From assembly GCA_025353765.1 (NCBI GenBank), contig JANXOD010000008.1, positions 496,001 through 560,000 of the forward strand: a DNA stretch of 64,000 nt, given 5' to 3'. Within the stretch, counting starts at the first letter, position 1. The number at the start of each line of letters is the position of its first letter. Source of the stretch: Sphingobacteriales bacterium (GTDB taxonomy: Bacteria > Bacteroidota > Bacteroidia > Sphingobacteriales > Sphingobacteriaceae). Positions 9,230 through 17,714 of this stretch are shown here, piece after piece. The notes under the pieces were generated by a model. It worked only from the letters and a program-made list of their open reading frames with translations. It had not been told where the DNA came from and did not search any database. Position numbers and translations under genes: made by a program.

Positions 9230-9424
9230 TTACTCTTTGGAGGATGAAAGAGGTTTATGTTTGATGATTGCCTTACTAAACATAATATTTCGTTTCATGA
9301 GAGTAGTCATCATTAAAAATCGCTCGGTGTATGATCTATTTAAGCCATTTTTTAAAAGATCGTCTTCGGCTTTTTCATAGTTTGGAGTGGGTTCTTTAAG
9401 AATATTTTTTTGTTGCTTTTCCAT
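9230..9424 (-). CDS. Small protein paired with the nucleotidyltransferase
   Basis: 64-residue charged protein with no signal peptide. The N-terminus is rich in Lys, Glu and Pro (around PTPNYEKAEDDLL), and a helical segment TERFLMMTTLMKRNIMFSKAI follows. It ends three bases before the nucleotidyltransferase start, pointing to translational coupling and a possible physical partnership. I recall similar short ORFs before such nucleotidyltransferases but cannot assign a domain or function. Confidence 0.6.
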   Translation of the reverse strand: MEKQQKNILKEPTPNYEKAEDDLLKNGLNRSYTERFLMMTTLMKRNIMFSKAIIKHKPLSSSKE

Positions 9425-9478
9425 CAGGTTAAACCTTAATTATAGAGATGCAATTTACCAAAAATTGATTTAAAACAA

Positions 9479-9510
9479 AAGCCTGCCCTACATTTCTGTA
9501 GAGCAGGCTT
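9479..9510 (-). terminator. Terminator of pnp
   Basis: Inverted repeat with outer arms AAGCCTGC and GCAGGCTT and an inner pairing CTACA/TGTAG. On the minus strand it follows the pnp stop and is followed by a T-rich run, fitting an intrinsic terminator. Confidence 0.75.
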
Positions 9511-9526
9511 AACTTTAATAGGGTTA

Positions 9527-11680
9527 TTAATTTGAAGCTTCAGCTTTTTTCTCATCTTCCGGACGTGGTGGACGAGGTAATAATGCCTTACGGGAAAGCT
9601 TTAATTTACCCTGTTTATCCACTTCAAGTAATTTTACCTGAACAATATCACCCACATTTAAAACGCCATCCATTGTTTCATAGCGTTTCCAGTCAATTTC
9701 AGAGATGTGCAATAGACCATCCTTACCAGGCATAATTTCAACAAAGGCACCAAAAGGCATAATCGTTTTCACTTTACCTTCATATACTTCACCAACTTCT
9801 GGTTTGGATGCAATCGCTTTTATACGACTAACAGCAGCATCAATTGCTTCTTTATTATCAGCAAAGATTTGAATGATACCCTGATTATCTTTTTCTTCAA
9901 TAGCAATTGTTGCACCTGTTTCACGTTGCATTTCCTGGATAATTTTTCCTCCGGGGCCAATGATTGCTCCGATATATTCTTTATCAATTTTCAAGGTTAC
10001 AATACGTGGTGCATGTGGTTTGTAATCCTCACGTGGTGCAGCAATGGTTTTCTTCATTTCACTTAAGATATGAAGACGAGCCTCGTTAGCTTGCTCTAAA
10101 GCGGCAGTTAATACTTCCCACTTTAAACCATTTATTTTTAAGTCCATTTGGCAAGCTACAATTCCCTTTTCAGTACCCGTAACTTTAAAATCCATGTCTC
10201 CTAAATGATCTTCATCACCTAAAATATCACTTAAAATAGCGTATTTACCTGTTTTTTCATCCGTAATTAAACCCATTGCGATACCAGAAACAGGGGCTTT
10301 AATTTTAATACCAGCATCCATTAAAGCTAATGTACCAGCACAAACTGTGGCCATAGATGAAGAACCATTAGATTCTAAAATATCAGAAACTATACGAATG
10401 GTATATGGATTTTCATCGCCAGGCAAAACCTTTTTTAAAGAGCGCATAGCCAAATTACCATGTCCAATTTCACGACGGCCAGCACCACGATTCGGACGAA
10501 CCTCACCAGTTGAAAAACCAGGAAAATTATAGTGTAATAAGAATTTTTGGTATCCATTAAAGAAAGCTCCATCAATCATTTGTTCGTCAGATTTTGCACC
10601 CAACGTAACGGTAGTTAATGATTGAGTTTCTCCACGTGTAAATACTGCAGAACCGTGGGCAGATGGTAAATAACCAATCTCACTCCAAATCGGGCGAACA
10701 GTACGTGCGTTACGTCCGTCTAAACGAATGCCCTCATCTAAAATCAAATTACGAATAGCATCATACTGAACATCGTGAAAATACTTTTTAGCTAAGAAGC
10801 CAGTAGTATCATCTAAATTTTCGCCCAGAGTTGCAATGAAATCCATTAAAATTTCACCAAATTTCTGACCGCGTTCATGCTTGGCAGATTGTGATTTTGC
10901 TATGGCATAAACTTTATCATACGTTGCCGCAAATACTTTTTCTCTTAACTCAGGATCATGAGATTCATGACTATATTCACGTTTTTTAGTTTTACCAACC
11001 ATTTCGGCAAGTTCTTTTTGCGCTTTAACCTGAATAACAATTGCTTTGTGTGCAAATTCAATAGCTTCCACCATTTCGGTTTCAGAAATTTCATCAGCTT
11101 CACCTTCAACCATTACAATATCTTTCTCTGTTCCGGCTACTAAAAACTCTAAAGTAGCACGTTGAAGATCACTCAAATAAGGATTGATCACTAATTTACC
11201 GTCAATTTTAGCTACACGAACTTCAGAAATTGGTCCGTTAAACGGGATATCAGAAACTGCAATAGCTGCAGATGCTGCTAATCCGGCCAAACAATCAGGC
11301 ATTATATTTTTATCGGCAGAGATCAAAGAGATCATTACCTGTGTATCTGAATGATAATCTTCCGGAAACATGGGGCGTAAAGCACGATCTACTAAACGTG
11401 ATATTAAAACCTCATAATCAGATAATCTGGCTTCGCGACGCAAAAATCCTCCAGGAATGCGTCCTGTAGAAGCATATTTTTCCTGATAATCTACAGATAA
11501 GGGTAAAAAATCTACTCCTGTTTTAGCTCCAACAGTAGAAACCACTGTTGCTAACAACATAGTATCTCCCATTTTTACTACTACAGATCCATCAGCTTGT
11601 TTAGCTAATTTTCCTGTTTCAATTTCGATCATACGGCCATCGCCCAGATCGAATGTTTTTTTAATTGCGTTATAACTCAT
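9527..11680 (-). CDS. pnp: Polyribonucleotide nucleotidyltransferase (PNPase)
   Basis: 717-residue 3'-5' phosphorolytic exoribonuclease. Domain order is RNase PH-like 1 (about 10-225), an alpha-helical linker (about 235-310), RNase PH-like 2 (about 320-545, with the catalytic [11 protein letters not shown] segment), a KH domain (about 557-620, with [11 protein letters not shown]) and an S1 domain (about 625-695, with [19 protein letters not shown]). Length matches the family. It lies directly downstream of rpsO, the classic arrangement. A terminator separates the two genes and the pnp leader holds a strong hairpin. Confidence 0.97.
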   Translation of the reverse strand: MSYNAIKKTFDLGDGRMIEIETGKLAKQADGSVVVKMGDTMLLATVVSTVGAKTGVDFLPLSVDYQEKYASTGRIPGGFLRREARLSDYEVLISRLVDRALRPMFPEDYHSDTQVMISLISADKNIMPDCLAGLAASAAIAVSDIPFNGPISEVRVAKIDGKLVINPYLSDLQRATLEFLVAGTEKDIVMVEGEADEISETEMVEAIEFAHKAIVIQVKAQKELAEMVGKTKKREYSHESHDPELREKVFAATYDKVYAIAKSQSAKHERGQKFGEILMDFIATLGENLDDTTGFLAKKYFHDVQYDAIRNLILDEGIRLDGRNARTVRPIWSEIGYLPSAHGSAVFTRGETQSLTTVTLGAKSDEQMIDGAFFNGYQKFLLHYNFPGFSTGEVRPNRGAGRREIGHGNLAMRSLKKVLPGDENPYTIRIVSDILESNGSSSMATVCAGTLALMDAGIKIKAPVSGIAMGLITDEKTGKYAILSDILGDEDHLGDMDFKVTGTEKGIVACQMDLKINGLKWEVLTAALEQANEARLHILSEMKKTIAAPREDYKPHAPRIVTLKIDKEYIGAIIGPGGKIIQEMQRETGATIAIEEKDNQGIIQIFADNKEAIDAAVSRIKAIASKPEVGEVYEGKVKTIMPFGAFVEIMPGKDGLLHISEIDWKRYETMDGVLNVGDIVQVKLLEVDKQGKLKLSRKALLPRPPRPEDEKKAEASN

Positions 11681-11694
11681 TTGTTTTTAATTGC

Positions 11695-11722
11695 GATGTG
11701 TTTTTCCTCTTTTGAACACATC
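11695..11722 (-). promoter_or_regulatory. Hairpin in the pnp 5' leader
   Basis: Perfect 8-bp inverted repeat GATGTGTT/AACACATC with a purine-rich 12-base loop on the message (CAAAAGAGGAAA). It ends 14 bases before the pnp ATG. In E. coli a stem in the pnp leader is cut by RNase III and underlies autoregulation by PNPase. A similar role here is inference. Confidence 0.45.
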
Positions 11723-11757
11723 TTTTTTTATGTTGACGATTTGATTTTTTTTAAAGT

Positions 11758-11784
11758 AAAAAGCCATCCCTAAAAGATGGCTTT
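11758..11784 (-). terminator. Terminator after rpsO
   Basis: Inverted repeat AAAGCCATC/GATGGCTTT with a 7-base loop, located 19 bases after the rpsO stop on the minus strand and followed by a T-rich tract. It lies between rpsO and pnp, so part of rpsO transcription may end here while read-through feeds pnp. Confidence 0.7.
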
Positions 11785-11802
11785 GCAATTTTTTGCTAAG
11801 AT

Positions 11803-12081
11803 TTATTTGATGATCTCTCTTAACTCTAATGCTTTTATGATAGCACGATATCTGCTAATATCTTTTTTATACAAGTATGCTAACAATGCACGACGTTTAC
11901 CAACTAATTTTTGAAGAGAAAGTTGAGTAGAAAAATCTTTCTTGTTTTTCTTCAAATGCCCAGTTAAATGAGCAATACGAGCGGTAAACAATGCTACCTG
12001 ACCTTCAGCAGAACCTGTATCGGTTGCGCCTTTACCATGTTTGGCAAAAATTTCTGCCTTGAATTCGTTACTTAAATACAT
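11803..12081 (-). CDS. rpsO: 30S ribosomal protein S15
   Basis: 92-residue S15, which binds the central domain of 16S rRNA. The body matches the family: H-x-K-x-x-x-D-T-G-S-A-E-G-Q-V-A near residue 20, L-T-x-H-L-K-x-x-K-K-D-F in the middle and V-G-K-R-R-x-L-L-x-Y-L after it. The frame stays open upstream to 12315, but those 78 extra residues look like translated intergenic DNA. The start at 12081 (MYLSNEFK) gives the normal size and leaves room for the promoter seen upstream. Confidence 0.96.
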   Translation of the reverse strand: MYLSNEFKAEIFAKHGKGATDTGSAEGQVALFTARIAHLTGHLKKNKKDFSTQLSLQKLVGKRRALLAYLYKKDISRYRAIIKALELREIIK

Positions 12082-12125
12082 TACCTGAATAATATTAAAG
12101 CGGTTAATAATTGAACAATTAGCTG

Positions 12126-12157
12126 CAAATATAGGATTCGCGATTGATTTATACAAG
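12126..12157 (-). promoter_or_regulatory. rpsO promoter (-33/-7)
   Basis: On the minus strand CTTG, then 20 bases, then TATATTTG, an exact TAnnTTTG -7 element. It lies 44 bases before the rpsO ATG. A short inverted repeat AGCATA/TATGCT (12156-12174) overlaps the upstream edge. Confidence 0.6.
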
Positions 12158-12220
12158 CATACTATAAATATGCTGGTTTCAGATTTAAACTTACAGGCAT
12201 TATTCTCATATTTGTTACTT

Positions 12221-12646
12221 ATGGAACAACCTTTAGCCTCGTACAGCAGTTTTATCAGTGAATTTAAGGTCAGGCCGGATGATATTGATATGTTTAACCA
12301 TGTACATAACAGCACTTATTTTGATTATGTATTAGCTGCCCGCTATGAACAGATGGAAACGTATTATAAAATGCCCATGGAAGAGTTTTTAGCGCAAGGT
12401 TACGGATGGGTGGTGCGTACCGCTTTTGTAGATTATAAACGTCCATTAGCTTTAAGCGATATCTTTACCGTAGAAACTGGCATTGAAACCATAAATTCTA
12501 AAGGTTGCCGAGTGAAGTTTGAAATTAAGATTAAAAAATCAAACAAAGTTGCTTGTGATGGCTGGTTTGATTATGTTATGATTGATATTAAAACAGGCAA
12601 GGGCATAAATGTTGAGCCGGAAATGATTGAGAAATATTCTATATAA
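12221..12646 (+). CDS. Acyl-CoA thioesterase, 4-hydroxybenzoyl-CoA thioesterase-like (hotdog fold)
   Basis: 141-residue hotdog-fold protein of the YbgC/4HBT group, hydrolysing acyl-CoA thioesters in the cytoplasm. The signature is F-x-V-R-P-D-D-I-D-M-F-N-H-V-H-N-S-T-Y (about 15-33), which replaces the usual D-x-D-x-x-G-H-V-N-N. The Asp at 21 or 23 is the likely catalytic residue. An in-frame ATG at 12170 exists, but the ATG at 12221 gives the expected N-terminus and does not run into the divergent rpsO promoter. The natural substrate is unknown. Confidence 0.85.
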   Translation: MEQPLASYSSFISEFKVRPDDIDMFNHVHNSTYFDYVLAARYEQMETYYKMPMEEFLAQGYGWVVRTAFVDYKRPLALSDIFTVETGIETINSKGCRVKFEIKIKKSNKVACDGWFDYVMIDIKTGKGINVEPEMIEKYSI

Positions 12647-12687
12647 AAACAATTTGACCATAACCTTTATAGAACAAATAAGGTTTA

Positions 12688-12695
12688 TAATTTTG
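12688..12695 (+). promoter_or_regulatory. Possible -7 element for egtB-egtD
   Basis: TAATTTTG is an exact TAnnTTTG match 55 bases before the egtB ATG, in the gap after the thioesterase gene. The nearest upstream TTTG is farther than the usual spacer. Confidence 0.4.
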
Positions 12696-12749
12696 TTGAT
12701 AAGGCGTTTTAGTACTAAATTTAACATCCTTTGAAAGAAAAATAAATAT

Positions 12750-13892
12750 ATGCTTCTAAACTCTTATCAGGATATTAGAAAACGGTCTGAACAAATTTGC
12801 GAACCGCTGCAAACTGAAGATTATGTGGTTCAGCCCGTGGTTGATGTAAGTCCTCCAAAATGGCATTTAGGGCATACAACCTGGTTTTTTGAAACATTTA
12901 TTTTGAAACCTTTTGCTATAGGTTATAAGGAATTTAATGCCGATTATAATTATGTATTTAACAGCTATTACGAAACCATTGGTGCTCGTGTTATTCGCAC
13001 AGATCGTGGGAATTTAAGCAGACCAAGTGTAGAAGATGTTTATCACTACCGCGATTATGTAGATAAAGCCATGACTCGCTTCCTTGAAGAAGACATAAAT
13101 GAAGAACAAAAGCAGATCATGATACTTGGTTTAAATCATGAACAACAACACCAGGAGCTTTTGTGTACAGATATTAAATATATCTTAGGACATAATCCTC
13201 TTTTCCCTGAGTACTTAAATAAAGAATTAAGCAAAACCGGTAATTTACCAGGCAAGTTTATTCAAATCCCGGAAGGCACTTATGAAATTGGTTATAATGG
13301 AGACCAATTTTGCTTTGACAATGAATTAAACAGGCATAAGGTATATTTAAATGCTTATTCAATAAGTAATACCTTAATTACCAATGGTGAGTATTTAGAT
13401 TTTTTGAACAGCGAGGCTTATCAGAATTTTAAGTTTTGGCATGCTGAAGCCTGGGATTGGATAAATGCCAATCAAATACGATCACCTATGTATTGGCATT
13501 TAATTGATGATGAATGGTTCTGTTATACTCTTGCTGGTTTAAAAAAATTAGATAAAAACGAAACTCTGTGCCATATTTCTTTTTATGAAGCGGCAGCTTT
13601 TGCATCATGGAAAGGAATGCGTTTACCCACTGAATTTGAATGGGAAGTTGCCTCAAATCAATTTAATTGGGGGAAACGATGGGAATGGACAGAAAGTGCA
13701 TACTTGCCCTATCCGGGATTTAAAAAAGCAGAAGGTGCAATTGGTGAGTATAACGGAAAGTTTATGATTAACCAAATGGTTTTAAGAGGAGCTTCAGAAG
13801 TTACATCACCAAACCATAGCCGCAATACGTACAGAAATTTCTTCCATCCGCATCTACGCTGGCAATACACTGGCATAAGATTAGCAAAATAA
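12750..13892 (+). CDS. egtB: EgtB-type sulfoxide synthase (ergothioneine biosynthesis)
   Basis: 380-residue protein with an N-terminal DinB-like domain and a C-terminal FGE-sulfatase (SUMF1) domain. Probable iron ligands are H42 in WHLGHTTWFFE and H130 and H134 in NHEQQHQEL. The C-terminal domain (about 190-380) carries RLPTEFEWE, W-E-W-T-E-S and the family-typical S-R-N-T-Y-R-N-F-F. EgtB joins a thiol donor to trimethyl-histidine with oxygen and iron. It is a little shorter than mycobacterial EgtB. egtD follows six bases later. The exact thiol donor cannot be told from sequence. Confidence 0.9.
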   Translation: MLLNSYQDIRKRSEQICEPLQTEDYVVQPVVDVSPPKWHLGHTTWFFETFILKPFAIGYKEFNADYNYVFNSYYETIGARVIRTDRGNLSRPSVEDVYHYRDYVDKAMTRFLEEDINEEQKQIMILGLNHEQQHQELLCTDIKYILGHNPLFPEYLNKELSKTGNLPGKFIQIPEGTYEIGYNGDQFCFDNELNRHKVYLNAYSISNTLITNGEYLDFLNSEAYQNFKFWHAEAWDWINANQIRSPMYWHLIDDEWFCYTLAGLKKLDKNETLCHISFYEAAAFASWKGMRLPTEFEWEVASNQFNWGKRWEWTESAYLPYPGFKKAEGAIGEYNGKFMINQMVLRGASEVTSPNHSRNTYRNFFHPHLRWQYTGIRLAK

Positions 13893-13898
13893 AATAGA

Positions 13899-14888
13899 AT
13901 GAACAACTATCCGGATATTACTAAATCTTCAGAGACCAAAAACAAATTATCTATTTTTTGTGAGGATATCTTTTGCGGTTTAACCGCTACAGCTAAATAT
14001 CTGGATTCAAAATATTTTTATGATGTCGCGGGCGATAAGCTTTTTCAGCAGATTATGCATTCCCCGGAATATTATCCTACCAACTGTGAATTAGAAATAC
14101 TTTCACAGCAAACAGATCAGATAGTAGCAGAAATTCAAGGGCATTTCAACAGTTTTGATCTTATTGAGCTTGGAGCAGGTGATGCACTGAAGTCATCTCA
14201 TTTACTTCATAACCTGCTTCAAAAAAACAATCCTTTTACTTATTTCCCTATCGATATATCCAAAAATGTAATAACTACATTATCAAATCAATTACCTGAT
14301 CGTTTGCCCGGCTTAAATATTCAGGGCCTTAATGGCGAGTATTTTGAAATGCTCACAAGGGCAAATTCTATATCAAACAAAAATAAAGTTGTTCTTTTTC
14401 TGGGGTCTAATATCGGAAACATGTTTCCGGCAGATGCAGAACGTTTCTGTTTGAAGTTAAAAGAACATTTATTGCCAGGAGATCTATTGTTTATTGGTTT
14501 TGATCTCAAAAAGAATCCTAAAGTGATTTTAGACGCTTATAATGATAAGCAAGGTTTTACCCGTGATTTCAATCTCAATTTATTGAACAGAATCAATACG
14601 GAATTAGACGCAGACTTTAACCTGGCTAATTTTCAGCATTATCCAACCTATGATCCTCAGACAGGTGCCTGTAAAAGCTATTTAGTAAGTACTGAGGATC
14701 AACAGGTTTATATTGCACAGGCTGACAAGTATATCAATTTTGCAGAAAACGAATGTATTTACATGGAAATATCCCAAAAATACACCTTACAACAAACTCT
14801 GGAATTAGCACAAAAAATAGGCTTCACACCAATTACTCATTTCTTTGATAGCAAAAAATGGTTCGTAGATTCTATTTGGAAATGCTAA
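13899..14888 (+). CDS. egtD: L-histidine N-alpha-methyltransferase
   Basis: 329-residue SAM-dependent methyltransferase that makes hercynine (trimethyl-histidine), the substrate of EgtB. Family marks are the early FCGLTATAKYLDSKYFYD..G, then SPEYYPTNCELEIL (about 55-68), the SAM motif IELGAGDALKSS (about 89-100) and FLGSNIGNMF. It is coupled to egtB by a six-base gap. No egtA, egtC or egtE homolog is in the window, so any gamma-glutamyl-cysteine and lyase steps are done elsewhere or differently. Confidence 0.92.
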   Translation: MNNYPDITKSSETKNKLSIFCEDIFCGLTATAKYLDSKYFYDVAGDKLFQQIMHSPEYYPTNCELEILSQQTDQIVAEIQGHFNSFDLIELGAGDALKSSHLLHNLLQKNNPFTYFPIDISKNVITTLSNQLPDRLPGLNIQGLNGEYFEMLTRANSISNKNKVVLFLGSNIGNMFPADAERFCLKLKEHLLPGDLLFIGFDLKKNPKVILDAYNDKQGFTRDFNLNLLNRINTELDADFNLANFQHYPTYDPQTGACKSYLVSTEDQQVYIAQADKYINFAENECIYMEISQKYTLQQTLELAQKIGFTPITHFFDSKKWFVDSIWKC

Positions 14889-14901
14889 AACAAACTTTTA
14901 C

Positions 14902-16374
14902 CTAGTAAGCTCTGGCGAATAAAACCCGTTGCGTGGATGGCTTTCCTGTAACTATACACTTTCCCTGTTCTTGTTTATTATTTAATGGGATACAGCGTAT
15001 GGTTGCTTTCGTTTCTTCTTTAATTTGCTTTTCGGTTTCCGGAGTTCCATCCCAATGTGCTGAGATGAAACCTGGTTTTTCATCTAAAATATGCTTAAAT
15101 TCATCGTAAGAATTTACTTCATGTGTACTTTCTTCCCTAAACTTTAAAGCCTTATTATAGATTGATTGTTGAATATCTGTCAGCAAATTTCCAATATACG
15201 TGTCCAAATTCTCTCTGGAGATGGTTTGTTTTTCTCTGGTATCTCTTCGGGCGATTTCTATTGTGCCATTTTCAAGATCGCGGCCACCAATTGCTAAACG
15301 AACAGGCACACCTTTCATCTCGTATTCGGCGAATTTAAAACCAGGTCGTTGAGTGTCTCTATCATCAAATTTAACCGATATATTTTTCAGTTTAAGCTGC
15401 TTTACCAGCCCATTGGCTACTTCAGATATTTTATCTAATTCTTCATCCGATCTATAAATTGGAACAATTACCACCTGAATAGGCGCTAATTTAGGAGGAA
15501 GAATCAAGCCAAAATCATCAGAATGAGCCATAATTAAAGCACCTATTAACCGGGTAGAAACTCCCCAGGAAGTTGCCCAAACATAATCCAGTTTTCCTTC
15601 TTTATTCGTAAATTTTACATCAAAGGCTTTCGCAAAATTTTGTCCAAGAAAATGGGATGTACCGGCCTGAAGTGCTTTACCGTCCTGCATTAAAGCTTCA
15701 ATACAATAGGTATCTAAAGCACCTGCAAAACGTTCAGTAGCCGTTTTCCGTCCGCGTATAACTGGAACAGCCATCCAATTTTCTGCAAAATCTGCATATA
15801 CTTCAAGCATTCGTTCTGTTTCTTCAATGGCTTCTTGAGAAGTTGCATGAGCAGTATGACCTTCCTGCCATAAAAATTCGGCAGTTCGAAGAAACAGCCT
15901 GGTTCGCATTTCCCAACGTACCACGTTGGCCCATTGGTTTATTAATAAAGGCAAATCACGGTAAGATTGAATCCATCCTTTATATGTATTCCAAATAATA
16001 GTTTCCGAGGTGGGCCGAACAATTAATTCTTCTTCCAGTTTAGCTTCTTCATCAACAATTATATTCCCATTGCCATCATTTTTTAGACGGTAATGAGTAA
16101 CAACAGCACATTCGGTTGCAAAACCTTCTACGTGAGAAGCCTCTTTTGAAAAAAATGACTTTGGAATGAACAAGGGAAAATAAGCATTGCTATGCCCTGT
16201 ATCCTTAAACATTTTATCTAAAGCAGCCTGCATATTTTCCCAAATAGCATACCCATAAGGCTTTATTACCATACAACCTCTTACAGCAGAATGTTCTGCC
16301 ATATCAGCTTTGGCTACCAGTTCATTATACCATTGTGAATAATCTTCGTTTCTGCTCGTTAAACCCTTGCTCAT
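14902..16374 (-). CDS. proS: Prolyl-tRNA synthetase (archaeal/eukaryotic-like type)
   Basis: 490-residue class II synthetase charging tRNA-Pro. It shows motif 1 around [14 protein letters not shown], motif 2 around [26 protein letters not shown] and an anticodon-binding domain (about 290-390). The C-terminal extension ends in a terminal Tyr (FARAY). The size, the absence of the large YbaK-like editing insert and the C-terminal Tyr domain mark the archaeal/eukaryotic-like ProS used by many Bacteroidota. It converges on egtD with only 13 bases between the stops. Confidence 0.95.
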   Translation of the reverse strand: MSKGLTSRNEDYSQWYNELVAKADMAEHSAVRGCMVIKPYGYAIWENMQAALDKMFKDTGHSNAYFPLFIPKSFFSKEASHVEGFATECAVVTHYRLKNDGNGNIIVDEEAKLEEELIVRPTSETIIWNTYKGWIQSYRDLPLLINQWANVVRWEMRTRLFLRTAEFLWQEGHTAHATSQEAIEETERMLEVYADFAENWMAVPVIRGRKTATERFAGALDTYCIEALMQDGKALQAGTSHFLGQNFAKAFDVKFTNKEGKLDYVWATSWGVSTRLIGALIMAHSDDFGLILPPKLAPIQVVIVPIYRSDEELDKISEVANGLVKQLKLKNISVKFDDRDTQRPGFKFAEYEMKGVPVRLAIGGRDLENGTIEIARRDTREKQTISRENLDTYIGNLLTDIQQSIYNKALKFREESTHEVNSYDEFKHILDEKPGFISAHWDGTPETEKQIKEETKATIRCIPLNNKQEQGKCIVTGKPSTQRVLFARAY

Positions 16375-16585
16375 TTTATTAATGTGGAATGAATTTTGTA
16401 ATTTTATCTATAATTTATATAGTCGACAAAGTTATAAAACTAGATGATGTAATCTAATTTTAGTAGAGATGCAACCATTAAAGTAATTTTATCGTCTATT
16501 TAAAAATAGATATTTATTAAACCTTTAGAGAAATCTATTGTCTATTTAAAAAATGAAGAGTTTTGCTAAACTAATACTGAATGCC

Positions 16586-17683
16586 ATGACAAAAAGATTA
16601 ATATTTTCGTTTACTGCAGGGTTTTTATTTTTAATAGTTTCCTGTACAAGTAGTAAGCTCGCTCAGCAAAATAATCAGAATGATGATGTCTATAACTCCT
16701 CGGCTAAAGCAAGAGAAGTGAAATATGTGCAATATACAGAGCAGAAACCTGTACAGCAAGAACAAAAGCAATATGCTCAACAGGATAGTACTGTTAAACA
16801 AGATCGTAATCCAAATTACGTGACCTCCCAGGAATTGTATGGAGAGAGTAGAAATCAAGACAGATATGATGATGATTCATATTATGATTATGACCAGAAT
16901 TATTCTGCACGTATTTATCGTTTTAGAAACTATTCTCCATGGAGAGGATATTATGATAGTTATTATGACTATCAGTTTGATCCATATTACAGTAGCAACT
17001 ATTATTACAATAGGCCTTCGATAGGTATATCTATTGGTATTTGGCATCCTTACAATTATTACTCATACAATCCATGGAACTGTTTTGGTTCTACTAATTA
17101 TTATGGTAATTATTGGGGTCCTTATTCTTATTATAATTCCTATTACCCTTCTTATTATGGTGGTGGTTATGGTGGTAACGGATACTATGGCGGATATTAT
17201 GGTGGCGGTTACTACGGTGGTGGATATGGTGGAAATCATTCTTATTCAAGTCCTTCTTCTAGAACACGCCCCAACCGTGAAACCGAAAATATTCATTCAG
17301 GAGGATCATCTTATGATCCCAATATTAACAATAACCACACAGGAGATCGCATAGAAAACTCCAATCCGGATATTAACCGTCGTCCTGAAAGGTATTCAAA
17401 TCCAGCCAATAATTCTGGAAATCAGGGTTCATCGCCGCAATCTACCGGAAATGAAACACGGCCATCAAGGCCATCACGCTCTAACGATTCAGGTAATTCT
17501 CAGCCTAACCATCCACAACAACAACAAAGTGAACCAAGCAAATCCTCCAGGCCACAAAGAGAAAGTTCTGCACCTCCTCAAGTAGAAAAACAATCTTCGC
17601 CGCCGCCTTCTTCGTCACCTACACGATCATCAGGATCTTCATCTGGCGGAAACAGCAGGCCATCCAGGTCCGGAGGGAAATAA
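16586..17683 (+). CDS. Tyr/Gly/Ser-rich lipoprotein of low complexity
   Basis: 365-residue predicted lipoprotein when started at MTKRLIFSF; an in-frame ATG at 16553 would add 11 residues and spoil the signal peptide. The lipobox Cys is residue 20. A Gln-rich segment follows, then a long Tyr/Asn/Gly-rich region (roughly 90-230) with many YYGG and GGYGG repeats. The tail is rich in Ser, Pro, Arg and Asn and ends SRSGGK. Low-complexity proteins of this kind occur as envelope lipoproteins in this phylum. No domain or function is recognisable. It is followed by an outer-membrane porin gene 31 bases downstream. Confidence 0.75.
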   Translation: MTKRLIFSFTAGFLFLIVSCTSSKLAQQNNQNDDVYNSSAKAREVKYVQYTEQKPVQQEQKQYAQQDSTVKQDRNPNYVTSQELYGESRNQDRYDDDSYYDYDQNYSARIYRFRNYSPWRGYYDSYYDYQFDPYYSSNYYYNRPSIGISIGIWHPYNYYSYNPWNCFGSTNYYGNYWGPYSYYNSYYPSYYGGGYGGNGYYGGYYGGGYYGGGYGGNHSYSSPSSRTRPNRETENIHSGGSSYDPNINNNHTGDRIENSNPDINRRPERYSNPANNSGNQGSSPQSTGNETRPSRPSRSNDSGNSQPNHPQQQQSEPSKSSRPQRESSAPPQVEKQSSPPPSSSPTRSSGSSSGGNSRPSRSGGK

Positions 17684-17714
17684 TATAGATTATTTAACAT
17701 TTAGCATTAATTAG

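Noticed and set aside
12082-12315. N-terminal extension of S15 to 170 residues
   Set aside because: S15 is about 90 residues, and the extra codons cover the promoter and the divergent thioesterase start.
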